This document shows positions 1 through 10,838 of a DNA stretch of 64,000 nucleotides, piece by piece. The notes under the pieces were generated by a model, which had not been told where the DNA came from, made no database searches, and saw only the letters and a list, made by a program, of their open reading frames with translations. How positions within the stretch are numbered: the stretch's first letter is position 1; the number at the start of each line of letters is the position of its first letter. This DNA comes from M3007 sp964550795 (lineage in GTDB: Bacteria > Bacteroidota > Bacteroidia > Chitinophagales > Saprospiraceae). Made by a program: the position numbers and the translations under genes. Where the stretch lies: positions 1-64,000 of the forward strand of contig CAZKBH010000018.1 in assembly GCA_964550795.1 (NCBI GenBank), read 5' to 3'.

Positions 1-300
<300 letters not shown>

Positions 301-596
301 TAACTTCCTTTTTTTTTTCAAGCATTCATCATCATCGAATAGAAATCCTGTCAATGGTTTTCGATTCAGTGTTGCAAATGGTTACTCAGGTTTGAACAAC
401 TACCTTTACCAAGTATACCCTGTTCCTTCTCAGTTTTTGTCAAAGATATTGGTCTCGATTCAGTCGAGATTATCCTCCTTTGTATTTGTTTTTCATAGCC
501 TTTTTGGGTGATGGGAAATGTGCTTCGGGGATAAAAGAAAGCCGCCTTTAATGGCGGGTACCCTCCTACGCCAAGGCTACGGCGGGTAAAAGAAAT
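301..596 (+). other. 23S-5S spacer with one copy of a dispersed repeat
   Basis: A transcribed spacer of about 300 bases, long for a 23S-5S spacer. It is AT-rich and I see no tRNA cloverleaf in it. Bases about 553-590 carry a copy of a GC-rich element (GGCGGGTACCCTCCTACGCC, then AAGGCTACGGCGGGTAAA) that recurs as a long hairpin at 25204-25273 and in degenerate form near 58009. Short ORFs here have no family resemblance and are not called. Confidence 0.6.
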
Positions 597-710
597 GTTG
601 GTGCCTTTGGCGGCGGGGTTCACCTCTTCCCATTCCGAACAGAGCAGTTAAGCCCGCCAGCGCCGATGGTACTGGGTCAGATGTCCCGGGAGAGTAGGTC
701 GGTGCCAACT
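597..710 (+). rRNA. 5S ribosomal RNA
   Basis: About 112 bases with the 5S hallmarks: the 5' strand GTTGGTGCC pairs with the 3' strand GGTGCCAAC to close helix I. Conserved internal segments are CACCTCTTCCCATTCCGAACAG, read in pieces at about 630-650, and GATGGTACTGGG with GGGAGAGTAGGTCGGTGCC. It lies downstream of the 23S gene in the same direction. Ends are accurate to a few bases. Confidence 0.93.
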
Positions 711-723
711 CAAATTAACGATT

Positions 724-763
724 CGCCTCGTTGTCTTCGGACAGCGGGGCGTTCGTATTTTTA
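724..763 (+). terminator. rRNA operon rho-independent terminator
   Basis: A 12-bp stem (CGCCTCGTTGTC with GACAGCGGGGCG, including G-T pairs) closed by a TTCG tetraloop, followed by GTTCGTATTTTT. It begins about 15 bases after the 5S gene and is the obvious end of the rRNA transcript. Confidence 0.9.
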
Positions 764-1113
764 CCGCGTTGCCTTCCAATTATCTTCCATTGCCAATTTT
801 TACTGGGCAAATTAGCCTTTGAAATGTAATCTATTTGTTAGTATTCCGTCATAATACTTACAATTGACCAGCTTGGCCCAATTTTTGAAACATTGTTTAA
901 AATCTGGTTGGGAATTAATCACACCCCATATATTATTCTATTTGAATAATATATTTTTCCTAACTTTACCTTCCTTTTACTCCCACTCTCCGCTCCACTG
1001 GCATTAACGTAGTGTTAGGTTACTAATCTGCTTTGTTTCGTCCTTCTGATCGGTCTCTTTAAAAATTCCGAAAAACCGTTGAAGCTAAACTCTCACACAT
1101 TAAGGACGACAGT
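764..1113. other. intergenic region without a recognisable gene
   Basis: About 350 AT-rich bases between the rRNA terminator and the giant adhesin gene. I see no tRNA, hairpin or conserved ORF. It should hold the adhesin promoter, but I cannot point to a convincing TTTG / TAnnTTTG pair. A purine-rich AAGGA at about 1102-1106 precedes the ATG at 1114 and could be a ribosome-binding site. Confidence 0.5.
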
Positions 1114-4100
1114 ATGTTTCCATTTGAAAAATTCTTCTCAACCTCGAATTTAAGACTCCGGTCTTTTACAATCCTCTTCTTTGTTGGTTTTTGGGTATTA
1201 CTCCCTACCCTGCGCGTTGAAGCACAAACCTGCACGTTCAACAGCAGAATTCTTGCTTCCACCAATCCTTTCGGATCTTGCCCAATTGGGACGGACACGA
1301 TCATCATCCGGGATACGTTCGTCATTGATATTCCCTATGAACCGATCATCGGGGGCGTCCCATTCGATGGCATTTTCATGGTGGATGGAGGCGTGATGCT
1401 CTGGTCTTCCAGCGCAGCATTTACACTGGGGTCGAATGCACGAATCCTGTTGTTCAATGGCGGCCGTTTATACCCCGGCAGTCCAGGCGATATTGGCTGC
1501 AACAGCTTGAGAACAATCTTCTTTGATATGTTCAAATTGGCCAGTTGTGATGGCGTAAATGCACTGCACGCATTTTCGGATGTGAACGCGGCCGGATGTT
1601 TTGATGCCAGTGGCATCTGTTGCGATGCCGCCATTACAGTCCGCGAAAACTCAGGTAACCCCAATGACCGAACCCTGTGCGAACCCGGTGATTCGGTCGA
1701 ATTATCCGTGATTGGTAGCGGAAATCTGGATTATTCGTATTTTTGGAGTCCCAATATTGGACCTGATAATGGGCCCTATAAAGTGCCACAATTTGTCAAT
1801 ACGACCTATTCCATCAGTATCACGGCTATTTTTGATCCCGCAGGCCCAACGCCACCCTATCTGTTGACCTGCAATTCCTCTGCACTGGTAAGGATCAACC
1901 CAACGATTAATCTAAGCACCTCCATTACAACGGTTCCTTGTGCCAGCGCACAAGTGGGAGCCGTGGTTTTAACCGTAGGTGGCGGCACCGCGCCATACAA
2001 GTATCTATGGTCAACGGGAAGCACAACCAAGGATATCAACGGCTTGCCGGCAGGGACCTACACCGTGACCGTGACCGATGCCAGGGGCTGTGAAGAAGTA
2101 ACCAGTGCCACCGTAACAACCGTAGATAATATCCCGCCCACGCTGGCTTGTCCCGCCAATGCCAACGGCATCGCCAACCCAAACCAATGTACCACTACAA
2201 TCCCCGGCATTGACGCAGTTTTTAGTGACAACTGCCCTGCTGCAGAACTTTCTTATATCATTTCAGGAGCAAGCAGTGCTACAGGACTTGGACAATTATC
2301 AAATAGTTTCCCCTTTCAAGCAGGTTTGAACAATGTAGAATATCAGGTTAGCGATGGCAGCAATGTCGTGTCCTGCTTGTTTACCGTAACGGTGGCCGAC
2401 AATCAGCCGCCTACCGCCAGCAACCCAATGGATATGACGGGCGTTCAGTGCTTCGGCGATATTCCAGCACCCAATCCAGCAGTCGTGTTTGATGAGGCCG
2501 ACAACTGCGGGGCAACTACGGTGACTTTTGTCAATGAAAGTGCACTCAGCGGCTCCTCTTGCCCGGCAGATCCTTTGCGCGTTTCCCGTACCTATCGAGT
2601 AACGGATGGCGCTGGAAATAGCATCACGGTGACCCAGCTCATTTTGGTTGCGGACAGTACACCTCCGGTATTTACGCAGTCTCCTGCCAACATAACCGTG
2701 AATTGTGGAACAATCCCTCCACTCGGCACCGTAAATGCTACGGATAATTGCCGCGCCAATGTGAACATTACCTACCTGGGGGAAACCCGCACCAATGGCG
2801 CATGTCCTGATACCTACACCTTGACCCGCACCTGGCGCGCGCAGGACAATTGCGGAAATTCGGCGACAACGGCACAAACCATTACGGTACAAGACATCAT
2901 AGATCCGGTTTTTACTAGTGTTCCGGCGAATGTTACCGTTTCTTGTGACGCCATTCCAGCGGTAGGCAACCCAAGTGCGAACGACAATTGTGATACCGAT
3001 GTTTCGATTATTTATTTGGGCGAAATCCTCACCGACGGAAATTGTCTGGGTGCCTATTCGCTGATCAGAACCTGGCGCGCGGAAGACAATTGTGGAAACA
3101 CCGCAACAGCTACGCAAACCATTACAGTTCAAGACCTTACGAACCCGACGTTTACTTCTGTGCCCGGTAATGTGACTGTTTCCTGCGAATCAATTCCTGC
3201 TCCAGGAATTCCAGTTGCCACAGATAATTGTGATCCCAGTGTTTTAATTACTTACCTGGGCGAAACCCGCAACGACGGAGCCTGCCAAGACAGCTACACC
3301 TTATTGCGCGCTTGGAACGCGAAAGACGACTGTGGCAATTCTGTTACAGCAACCCAGCTGATTACTGTTCAGGACATTACGGCACCTACATTTACTTCCG
3401 TGCCTGCTGCGATTACGGTTTCTTGTGACGCCATACCAAACGTCGGAAATCCGGCGGCAAGTGACAATTGTGACGCAGATGTGAGCATTACCTACAATGG
3501 TGAAACCAGAACAAATGGCTCGTGCCCAGATAGTTACACGCTGACCAGACAATGGACTGCTACAGATAATTGTGGTAATACCCAAACTGCTACTCAACTG
3601 ATTACGGTTCAAGACCTGATCAGTCCGGTATTCTCTTTTGTACCCGTAAATGTTACGGTTTCCTGCGAGGCACTGCCCAGTGTCGGGACGCCCGTTGCGA
3701 CCGACAACTGCGCGCCGACCGTTTCTATCACCTATCTTGGAGAAACCCGCGAAGACGGGGCTTGTCTGGACGCTTATTTGCTGCGCCGCCGTTGGCTGGC
3801 TGAGGATCGGTGTGGGAATACGGCTACCGCAGAACAAGTTATCACGGTTCAGGATGTAACCCCGCCCCTGTTTACGTTTGTACCAATTCCGGTTACTGTA
3901 AGCTGCGAGGCTGTTCCGGCAGTTGGCACCCCCACGGCCTCTGATAATTGTGATGCAGCGGTGAGCATTGTGTATGACGGCGAAACGCGCGTAAACGGAG
4001 CTTGCTCCAATAATTATTTTTTGACCAGAAGATGGATTGCAACGGATAACTGCGGGAACACTTCTGTTGGCTTACAAGTTATTACCGTTCAAGATATAAC

Positions 4101-7100
4101 GAATCCGGTTTTCACCTTCGTTCCTCCTGCAGTTACAGCGAGCTGCGAGGCGCTTCCCCCTGTTGGAAATCCAACGGCGACGGATAACTGTACCGCCAAC
4201 CTGACCATAATTTATCTGGGTGAAAACGTTCCCGGTTCTGGTGGAGGCTGCCCCGGCAATTATGAAATTGTACGAACCTGGGTGGCACAGGATGAATGTG
4301 GCAATACGGCCACGGCTACCCAAACCATCACGGTGCAGGACCTTACCCCTCCAACAGTGCTGACCGTTCCCGCAGATGCAGTGGTCAGTTGTTCCAATAT
4401 TCCGGCGGTAGATTCCCCCACGGCTTCGGATAATTGCGATGCCACCCCCACGGTTACGTACAATGGTGCCACTCGCAGCAACGGAGCTTGTCCAAATAGT
4501 TATACCCTGACTCGCCAATGGACCATTTCCGATGATTGTGGCAATACTACCTCTGCGGTTCAGGTATTGACGGTAGAAGATGTGACCGCGCCGGTGTTTA
4601 CGTTCGTTCCCGCTCCGATTACGGTTAATTGTGATGCAATCCCAGCCGTTGGAACCCCTGAGGCCAGCGATGATTGTGCTGCGGATGTCAGTATCACGTA
4701 CAACGGCGCGAACAGAATAGCTGGTAACTGCCCGGATTCATACACCCTTGAAAGAACCTGGACCGCCGTGGATAGTTGTGGCAATAGCGCTACTGCGGTG
4801 CAAATGATTACCGTTCAGGATGTTACGCCACCTGTATTCACCTTCATACCTGCGCCGATTACGGTTAATTGTGATGCCATTCCTCCCGTTGGAACCCCGG
4901 TTGCAACAGACAATTGCGATGTGGATGTGAACATCCAGTACAATGGTGAGGTACGGACCGATGGAACCTGCCCTAACCGTTACACCCTCGAACGGTCCTG
5001 GCTGGCAACGGATAACTGTGGAAACTCCACCCTTGCTACGCAGCTAGTGACGGTGCGTGACACCACGGCCCCTGTATTTACTTTTGTGCCAGCCTCCACT
5101 ACGGTTAACTGTGAATCTGTTCCACCAGTTGGAACTCCGGTAGCCACGGATAATTGCTCGGCCAACGTGACCATTACTTTCCTCGGGGAAACCCGCACGG
5201 ATGGAAACTGCTCGGGGAATTACGTGCTCAAACGTTTTTGGGCGGCCCAGGATGAGTGTACCAACACAACCCTTACGTCACAAGAAATCGTAGTACAAGA
5301 CATTACGAGTCCGGTGGTGACCTCTGTTCCGGCGGATGTAACCGTTATTTGTTCCGCGATTCCGCCTGTCGGCACGCCTACGGCAACAGATAACTGCGAC
5401 ACCGATTTAACCATTACGTACGAAGGTGCAACCCGAGTGAACGGAAGTTGCCCGAACAGCTTTACCCTGGTTCGGCAGTGGACGATCACCGACGATTGTG
5501 GGAACACGGCTACTGCGGCTCAAATCATTCTTGTAGAAGACACCACTGCGCCCACGTTTACAACCGTGCCTTCTGCCGTTACCGTCAGTTGCGAATCCAT
5601 CCCGGCGGTAGGAACGCCAACGGCCCAGGACAACTGTGCGGCGGCGGTTTCGATTCAATACAATGGAGAAGTTCGCGCAAACGGAGCCTGCCCGGATGCC
5701 TACACCCTGACGCGGACCTGGACTGCGATTGACAGTTGCGGGAACAGCGCCACGACACAACAAATTATTACGGTTCAGGATATTACGCCACCCAATTTCA
5801 CGACCATCCCTTCGGATGTGGTGGTTAATTGTGACGCAATTCCGGGGGTAACCTTCCCAACAGCGTCGGACAATTGCGATGCGTTTGTGAACATTACCTA
5901 TTCCGGTCAGGTGCGCACCGATGGAAACTGCCCGCACACGTATCTGCTGCGCAGAGAATGGGTTGCAACGGACAACTGTGGGAATTCATCCATTGCAGTA
6001 CAGTTAATTACGGTACAAGACATCACACCGCCTCAATTCACAACAGTACCCGCAAACGTGACCGTAAATTGTGAGGCGGTACCCCAGGTAGGATTACCAA
6101 CGGCCACCGACAATTGCGATGCCAATGTAAGCATCACGTATTCGGGGGAAACCCGCACCGATGGCAACTGCCCGAGTAACTACACTTTAACCAGAACCTG
6201 GTTGGCCGAGGACGATTGTGGAAACACACAAGTCGCCGTGCAAACCATTACGGTTCAAGATATTACCGCACCTCTTTTCACCTTTGTTCCAGCCGATTCT
6301 ACGGTGAATTGCGACGGAATTCCGCTGCCAGGCAATCCTACAGCTACGGACAATTGCACACCCAACCCAGACATTGTTTTTGTCGGCGAAACCATCATGG
6401 GCAGCAGCAGCCCGGACAGTTACACCCTCGTACGATCATGGTCGGCAACGGATTTGTGTGGCAATTCTACCACAGCCATCCAGACTTTGACGGTGCAGGA
6501 TACCATTGCACCCACGATTCAATGTCCTGCGGACGTCATGATTGATGCCGATGGGGCCACCTGTTCCGGGATAGCAATTTTCAATATGCCCATCACGGCA
6601 GACAATTGTAGCTCCACTTTAAATGTGGTTTCGACGGCTAATTCCGGGGAGGCGTTCCCAATTGGGACTACCGTAGTGACCATGACCGTGAATGACCCCA
6701 CGGGCAACGAGTCCTCTTGCACCTTCAACATCGTGGTAAGCGATACGACGGCGCCAGTGCTGTTGAATTGCCCACCCGATCTCACCTTCACCACAGAACC
6801 GCCCACCTGCGTAACGACGGTTAGCTGGACACCGCCGACGGTAACCGACCCTTGTGATTTGTACCTCATCGTTCCGAGTGTGAACATTCCAAGTGGCACG
6901 GTGCTGAGCACGGGTGTTGTAACCGTGACTTACACAGCGGTGGATACTTCTGGAAACTCCGTTCAGTGCAGCTTTACCGTAACCGTTCGGGAAGATGTGC
7001 CGCCAGTTTTGAGCAATTGCCCGCCCGATATCACCGTAACGACCGATTCCTGTTTCGCGCCAGTTTCCTGGGTGGCAGCCACAGCTACGGACAATTGTGA

Positions 7101-8825
7101 TCTGGATTCCGTGACTGTGAGCATTGAATCCGGTTCTATTTTTCCTGAAACCAATACGATTGTACAATATACCGCCACCGACCTGTGGGGCAATTCGGCC
7201 ACCTGTACGTTCACGGTTACGGTGGTAGATATTGTTGCGCCCGAGTTCAGCGGATGCCCGGATGATATGGTGGTGAATACGGATAGTTGCAGCATTCCGG
7301 TGAGCTGGGTGCAGCCCATTGCCACGGACAATTGCAATCCAGATCCAACCATCTTTTCGGTACCGGCACCGGGCGATATTTTTCCCACCGGATTCACCAC
7401 CGTTCAGGTTTTTATAGTGGATCCAAGTGGAAATCAGGACACCTGCACGTTTGTGGTAGAGGTAATTGGTCCGCCCATTGGTTTGACTGATCTTCCTGTA
7501 AATCAATCCTTTATCGGATGTGAAGCAGTGGCAACCTGGACTCCGCCAACGCTCACAGGCATTTGTGGCCCGGTTATACTGACCTCGAATTACGAGCCTG
7601 GAGACACCTTCGGGATTGGCGTGACGGAAGTGATCTATACGCTGGCCGATACGCTGGATAATGTCGNNNNNNNNNNGTCGTAACGATTTCGTTCACGATC
7701 AGTGTGACCGAGTCTATCCCGCCTCAGTTTATTTGCCCGATTTCTCCGATTGAGGTCAACATTGGGGCCGAGATTTTAAATGACCCATCTAATTTCATTA
7801 CCGCAGCAGATACCATTGGTTCCTGCGATGCCATACAATTGCAATTCCTATTGCCAAACGCCACAGACGATTGTACGCTCATTCCTTTGGTAACTCAGAT
7901 TGGTGGTCAGCCGAGCAGTTCTGTGTTTATGCTGGGCACCAATATTGTGGAATTCGAGGCGACTGACGAGGCTGGCAACACGGCTTTTTGCAGTGTTCAG
8001 ATTCAGGTGTTGCCCTTACAACCGGTCAATCCGCAGGTGAGTGACAAAATTGGCTGTAAAGGCGATGAAATCACGCTTTCGGCGACGCCCATTCCGGGTG
8101 CGATCTATTATTGGAATGGACCCAATCCGCCGTACGAGGACAACAACAACATCGTGATTCCCTCGCTGGATTCAACGCTAACGGGTTATTACACGGTTTC
8201 TGCGAACGTAAATGGATGTATTACGCCCCTGGATTCTGCGCTGGTCCGCATCGGAAAGACCCCGAATGCGGTGGATGATTTGCAGTATCAAGTGGCGACC
8301 AACGAGGTTTTAGTGGACTTCAATGTGTTGCTCAACGACACCTACGAATCGGATGATTACGTATTGACGATCACCAATCCGCAGCCTGGGCTTATTGACC
8401 ACGGGAATGATTTGTATTCATTTGAAGCCGGGAACAGCAATACCATTGTTTATTTTACCTACACGCTCTGTTCTCGAGCATGTCCCGACCTCTGTGACGA
8501 AGGGATTGTGGCCATCACGGTTCGGGAGCGTATCTGCAGTTCTGTTCCCAACATCATTACCCCCAACGGCGATGGATTGAACGATTTCCTGATGATTCCT
8601 TGCCTGGATATTGAGCCTTACCCGCAAAACATGCTGGTGATTTACAATCAGTGGGGCGATAAGGTGTATGAAGCGTCACCGTACAGCAATGATCCCGACA
8701 AAGCCTGGAGGGGCGAGTTGTTCGGCCAACAAGGCAGAGGATTGCCGGATGCTGCGTACTATTTCATCTTCAAGGCCACGCCCGAGGATGTGGGTTTGAA
8801 AGGTTTTATTGAAGTTTTTAGATAG
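1114..8825 (+). CDS. giant secreted HYR/SprB-repeat adhesin with type B T9SS C-terminal domain (interrupted by assembly gap)
   Basis: Two ORFs (1114-7666 and the frame running from 7677 to 8825) join across ten N at 7667-7676. Protein on both sides is the same HYR-type sequence (upstream ends ...TLADTLDNV, downstream resumes VVTISFTISVTESIPP), so this is one gene with a mis-sized gap. Signal peptide: residues 1-38. One SprB-like repeat at about 263-340 (WSTGSTTKDINGLPAGTYTV). Sixteen tandem repeats of about 81 residues span roughly 515-1800, each with four cysteines (VxC, DNC, GxCP, DNCGN) and ending ITVQDIT. Four or more classical HYR domains follow (CPxD...ATDNCD...CTFTVTV). The last 90 residues are the gliding-motility-associated C-terminal domain (NIITPNGDGLNDFLMI; IYNQWGDKVYE), the type B sorting signal for T9SS. 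Likely role: a cell-surface or released adhesin of at least 2560 residues. Its ligand is unknown. Confidence 0.9.
7667..7676. other. assembly gap (10 N)
   Basis: Ten N of placeholder length. Upstream coding is in frame 1 and downstream coding in frame 3, so the true gap cannot be ten bases if the gene is intact. Its position inside repetitive HYR-coding DNA suggests collapsed or unresolved repeats. Confidence 0.95.
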
Positions 8826-8854
8826 ATTCGGGGAGTTTGGGGGTTGATTTATGG

Positions 8855-8897
8855 AAAGAAACCGCACTTTTTGGAATGAAAAGTGCGGTTTCTTTAG
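8855..8897 (+). terminator. rho-independent terminator of the adhesin gene
   Basis: Near-perfect inverted repeat AAAGAAACCGCACTTTT / AAAAGTGCGGTTTCTTT with a short loop (GGAATG), about 30 bases after the adhesin stop codon. A/T-rich flanks on both sides could let it work in both directions. Confidence 0.85.
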
Positions 8898-8960
8898 TTT
8901 AAACGATTTGAAAGGGTGCCCTTTTTAACGTTAAGTCGAATCAGCGTCCATGTTCCAAAC

Positions 8961-9102
8961 GGCCTCGGAGAGGCCAAACGTTTGTAGAATAATGGTGTAT
9001 GTCGGACCTCGGAGAGGTCGAACGTTTGTGCCCATGTCCGCAATGTTCGACCTCTCCGTGGTCGTAACCCGTAACCTACAAACGTTAGACCTCTCCGAGG
9101 TC
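8961..9102. repeat. four-copy palindromic repeat cluster (GACCTCGGAGAGGTC family)
   Basis: Four copies of a roughly 25-base unit with a 15-base palindromic core and an AACGTTTGT arm: 8961-8986 and 9005-9030 in direct orientation, 9042-9062 and 9078-9102 inverted. The two pairs face each other, so the cluster can fold into several alternative hairpins. It lies in the 416-base spacer before the TrpE-like gene, which otherwise holds only homopolymeric C and A runs (about 9125-9160). Confidence 0.8.
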
Positions 9103-9241
9103 ATGCTGACAAGAAGCCTTTCCCTGTCAAAAATCCCCCCCTTAAAAAAACCCCCCCCCAAACTTGCAGCTTCGGAATATTTTATTGCACCTTTGCATCA
9201 TCGTACTGATACGTTAATACAAATGATATTTTTTGCTCCTT

Positions 9242-10732
9242 ATGTTCACACACACTGCACGCCTCCCCTACACCGATGCTTTGCCGCGCTACCGACAGTT
9301 GAAAGGCAAGGGCCCCACCTGTCTGTTTGAATCTGATTCTGCGACCGACAAATCGAGTCGGCTATCAGTCATTGGTTTTGAGCCGACCCTGGAGTTGATT
9401 GGAAAAGACGATCATCTCGACATTCGATTGCTGGATGCTCGGGGAGCTGTTTTTTTCAATTTTGTCCAGACGGAATTTGCGCCTTTTCTCGAAATCCAGC
9501 AGGCAGATCGCCTCTTGCTCTGCATTCCCAAAACGCCCTTCCTGGGCGCTGAAGACGAGCGGCTCGAACGGCCAAACATCGTGCAACCGCTGCGCAAAAT
9601 GCTGGCAGCGTTCAAAACCAGCGATAAAAACTTCATGGGTTTTTACGGCGCTTTGGCCTATCAGTTTGTGTTTCAATTCGAGGATTTGCAGCGCAGCAAA
9701 ACTTGCCCGGAACCCGATTTTCATTTGTTTTTGTTTGATAATATCCTGTTGTTCAATCATTTAACGCAGGATCTCACGCTCTACGTCACGCGGGAAAATG
9801 AGCAGGTCGCCAAAGAGGATTTGGAAACGCTGCTGCAAAAAACGAACACAGCCCTAAACGACGCAGCGCATTCGCCCGACGAGCCCGCGTTGTCAGATGA
9901 GGCGCTGCGGATTGGGAGATTGGTCTCCACCCCCGACGATGAAACCTTTAAAAAACAGGTCTCGCGTGGCATCCAACTTTGCAATGAAGGCGAACTCCTC
10001 GAAATCGTGCTCAGCCGAAAAATGAGCGCGCCCGTCAGCGGCGACCTGCTCCCGCTGTACGAACGGTACAAAGCCATCAACCCCTCTCCCTACCTGTTTT
10101 ATTTTGATTTTGGCGATGAAATCCTGCTGGGTGCCAGCCCGGAAATGATGCTGCGCTACGAAAATGGCCGGGCTACCATACGCCCCATTTCCGGCTCCAT
10201 CCGCCGCTCCAAGGACCCCATTGAAGACCATCAATTGATGATGCAACTCCTCAACGACCCCAAAGAAAACTCCGAACTGGACATGCTCATTGACCTTGGG
10301 CGCAACGATTTGGCCCGGATTTGTCAGCCGGGCATTGATATCGAACATTACCGAATTGTGGAAAAATACTCGCACGTGACGCATACCGTGGCACAACTGA
10401 GCGGAACCCTTCAACCGCATTATTCCGGTTTCGACGCACTCATTGCGAGCCTGAATGCAGGGACTTTGACGGGCGCGCCCAAAATTGCGGCCATGCAATA
10501 CATCGAGGAAATTGAAGAACACTCCCGGGGCTATTACGGCGGCAGCATCGGTTGGCTGCTCCTAAATGGCGATGTGAACACGGCCATCACCATTCGTACC
10601 GCCCATATCCGCGACGGGCTGCTTACTTTTTCTACCGGAGCTACCTTGCTCTACGAGTCCGTGCCCGAAAATGAACTCCGCGAAACGAGGATTAAGGCCG
10701 GGGCGTTTATGGAGGCGGTGGGGATGGTTTAG
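9242..10732 (+). CDS. anthranilate/aminodeoxychorismate synthase component I family protein
   Basis: 496 residues from the ATG at 9242; an in-frame TTG at 9233 is less likely. It belongs to the chorismate-binding TrpE/PabB family, which converts chorismate with ammonia from a glutaminase partner into anthranilate or aminodeoxychorismate. The C-terminal half carries the family signatures: ILLGASPEMMLR, IRPISGSIRRS (where typical TrpE has PIAGTRPRG), DPKENSELDMLIDLGRND, LNAGTLTGAPKIAAMQ and FSTGATLLYESVPE. The last resembles the C-terminal part of fused TrpE-G enzymes, although no glutaminase domain is attached and no trpG lies nearby. No other tryptophan or folate gene is adjacent, so the substrate branch cannot be assigned. 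A heptamer repeat begins over its stop codon. Confidence 0.85.
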   Translation: MFTHTARLPYTDALPRYRQLKGKGPTCLFESDSATDKSSRLSVIGFEPTLELIGKDDHLDIRLLDARGAVFFNFVQTEFAPFLEIQQADRLLLCIPKTPFLGAEDERLERPNIVQPLRKMLAAFKTSDKNFMGFYGALAYQFVFQFEDLQRSKTCPEPDFHLFLFDNILLFNHLTQDLTLYVTRENEQVAKEDLETLLQKTNTALNDAAHSPDEPALSDEALRIGRLVSTPDDETFKKQVSRGIQLCNEGELLEIVLSRKMSAPVSGDLLPLYERYKAINPSPYLFYFDFGDEILLGASPEMMLRYENGRATIRPISGSIRRSKDPIEDHQLMMQLLNDPKENSELDMLIDLGRNDLARICQPGIDIEHYRIVEKYSHVTHTVAQLSGTLQPHYSGFDALIASLNAGTLTGAPKIAAMQYIEEIEEHSRGYYGGSIGWLLLNGDVNTAITIRTAHIRDGLLTFSTGATLLYESVPENELRETRIKAGAFMEAVGMV

Positions 10733-10838
10733 GGTTTGGAGTTTAGGGTTTAGTGGGATGAAGCCCAGATCCAAATAACGCTTGGAAAAATGGACTTGTT
10801 TCCCCCTAAACCCTAAACGCTAACCCCTAAACGCTCCT
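10728..10838. repeat. inverted TTTAGGG heptamer arrays between convergent genes
   Basis: Left array, 10728-10755: TTTAGGG, TTTGGAG, TTTAGGG, TTTAGTG. Right array, 10804-10838: CCCTAAA, CCCTAAA, CGCTAAC, CCCTAAA, CGCTCCT, the reverse complement in kind. About 48 unique bases lie between. The first unit contains the TAG stop of the upstream gene and the last touches the stop codon of the convergent peptidase gene. The arms can pair as a hairpin and may serve as a two-way terminator. Confidence 0.8.

Noticed and set aside
301..596. tRNA in the 23S-5S spacer
   Set aside because: No cloverleaf arms or CCA-adjacent acceptor stem could be found; the GC-rich part is a dispersed repeat.
2299..7506. 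Several minus-strand ORFs of 100-295 codons inside the adhesin gene
   Set aside because: They lie antisense to a continuous repeat-bearing secreted protein and show only the complement of the 243-base periodicity, with no domains.
7704..8825. Independent 373-residue T9SS protein starting at 7704
   Set aside because: The same frame stays open back to the gap edge at 7677 and continues the HYR pattern, so it is the C-terminal part of the adhesin.
10728..10838. Telomere-like TTTAGGG sequence suggesting a linear end or eukaryotic contamination
   Set aside because: Only a few degenerate units, in inverted orientation between two normal bacterial genes.
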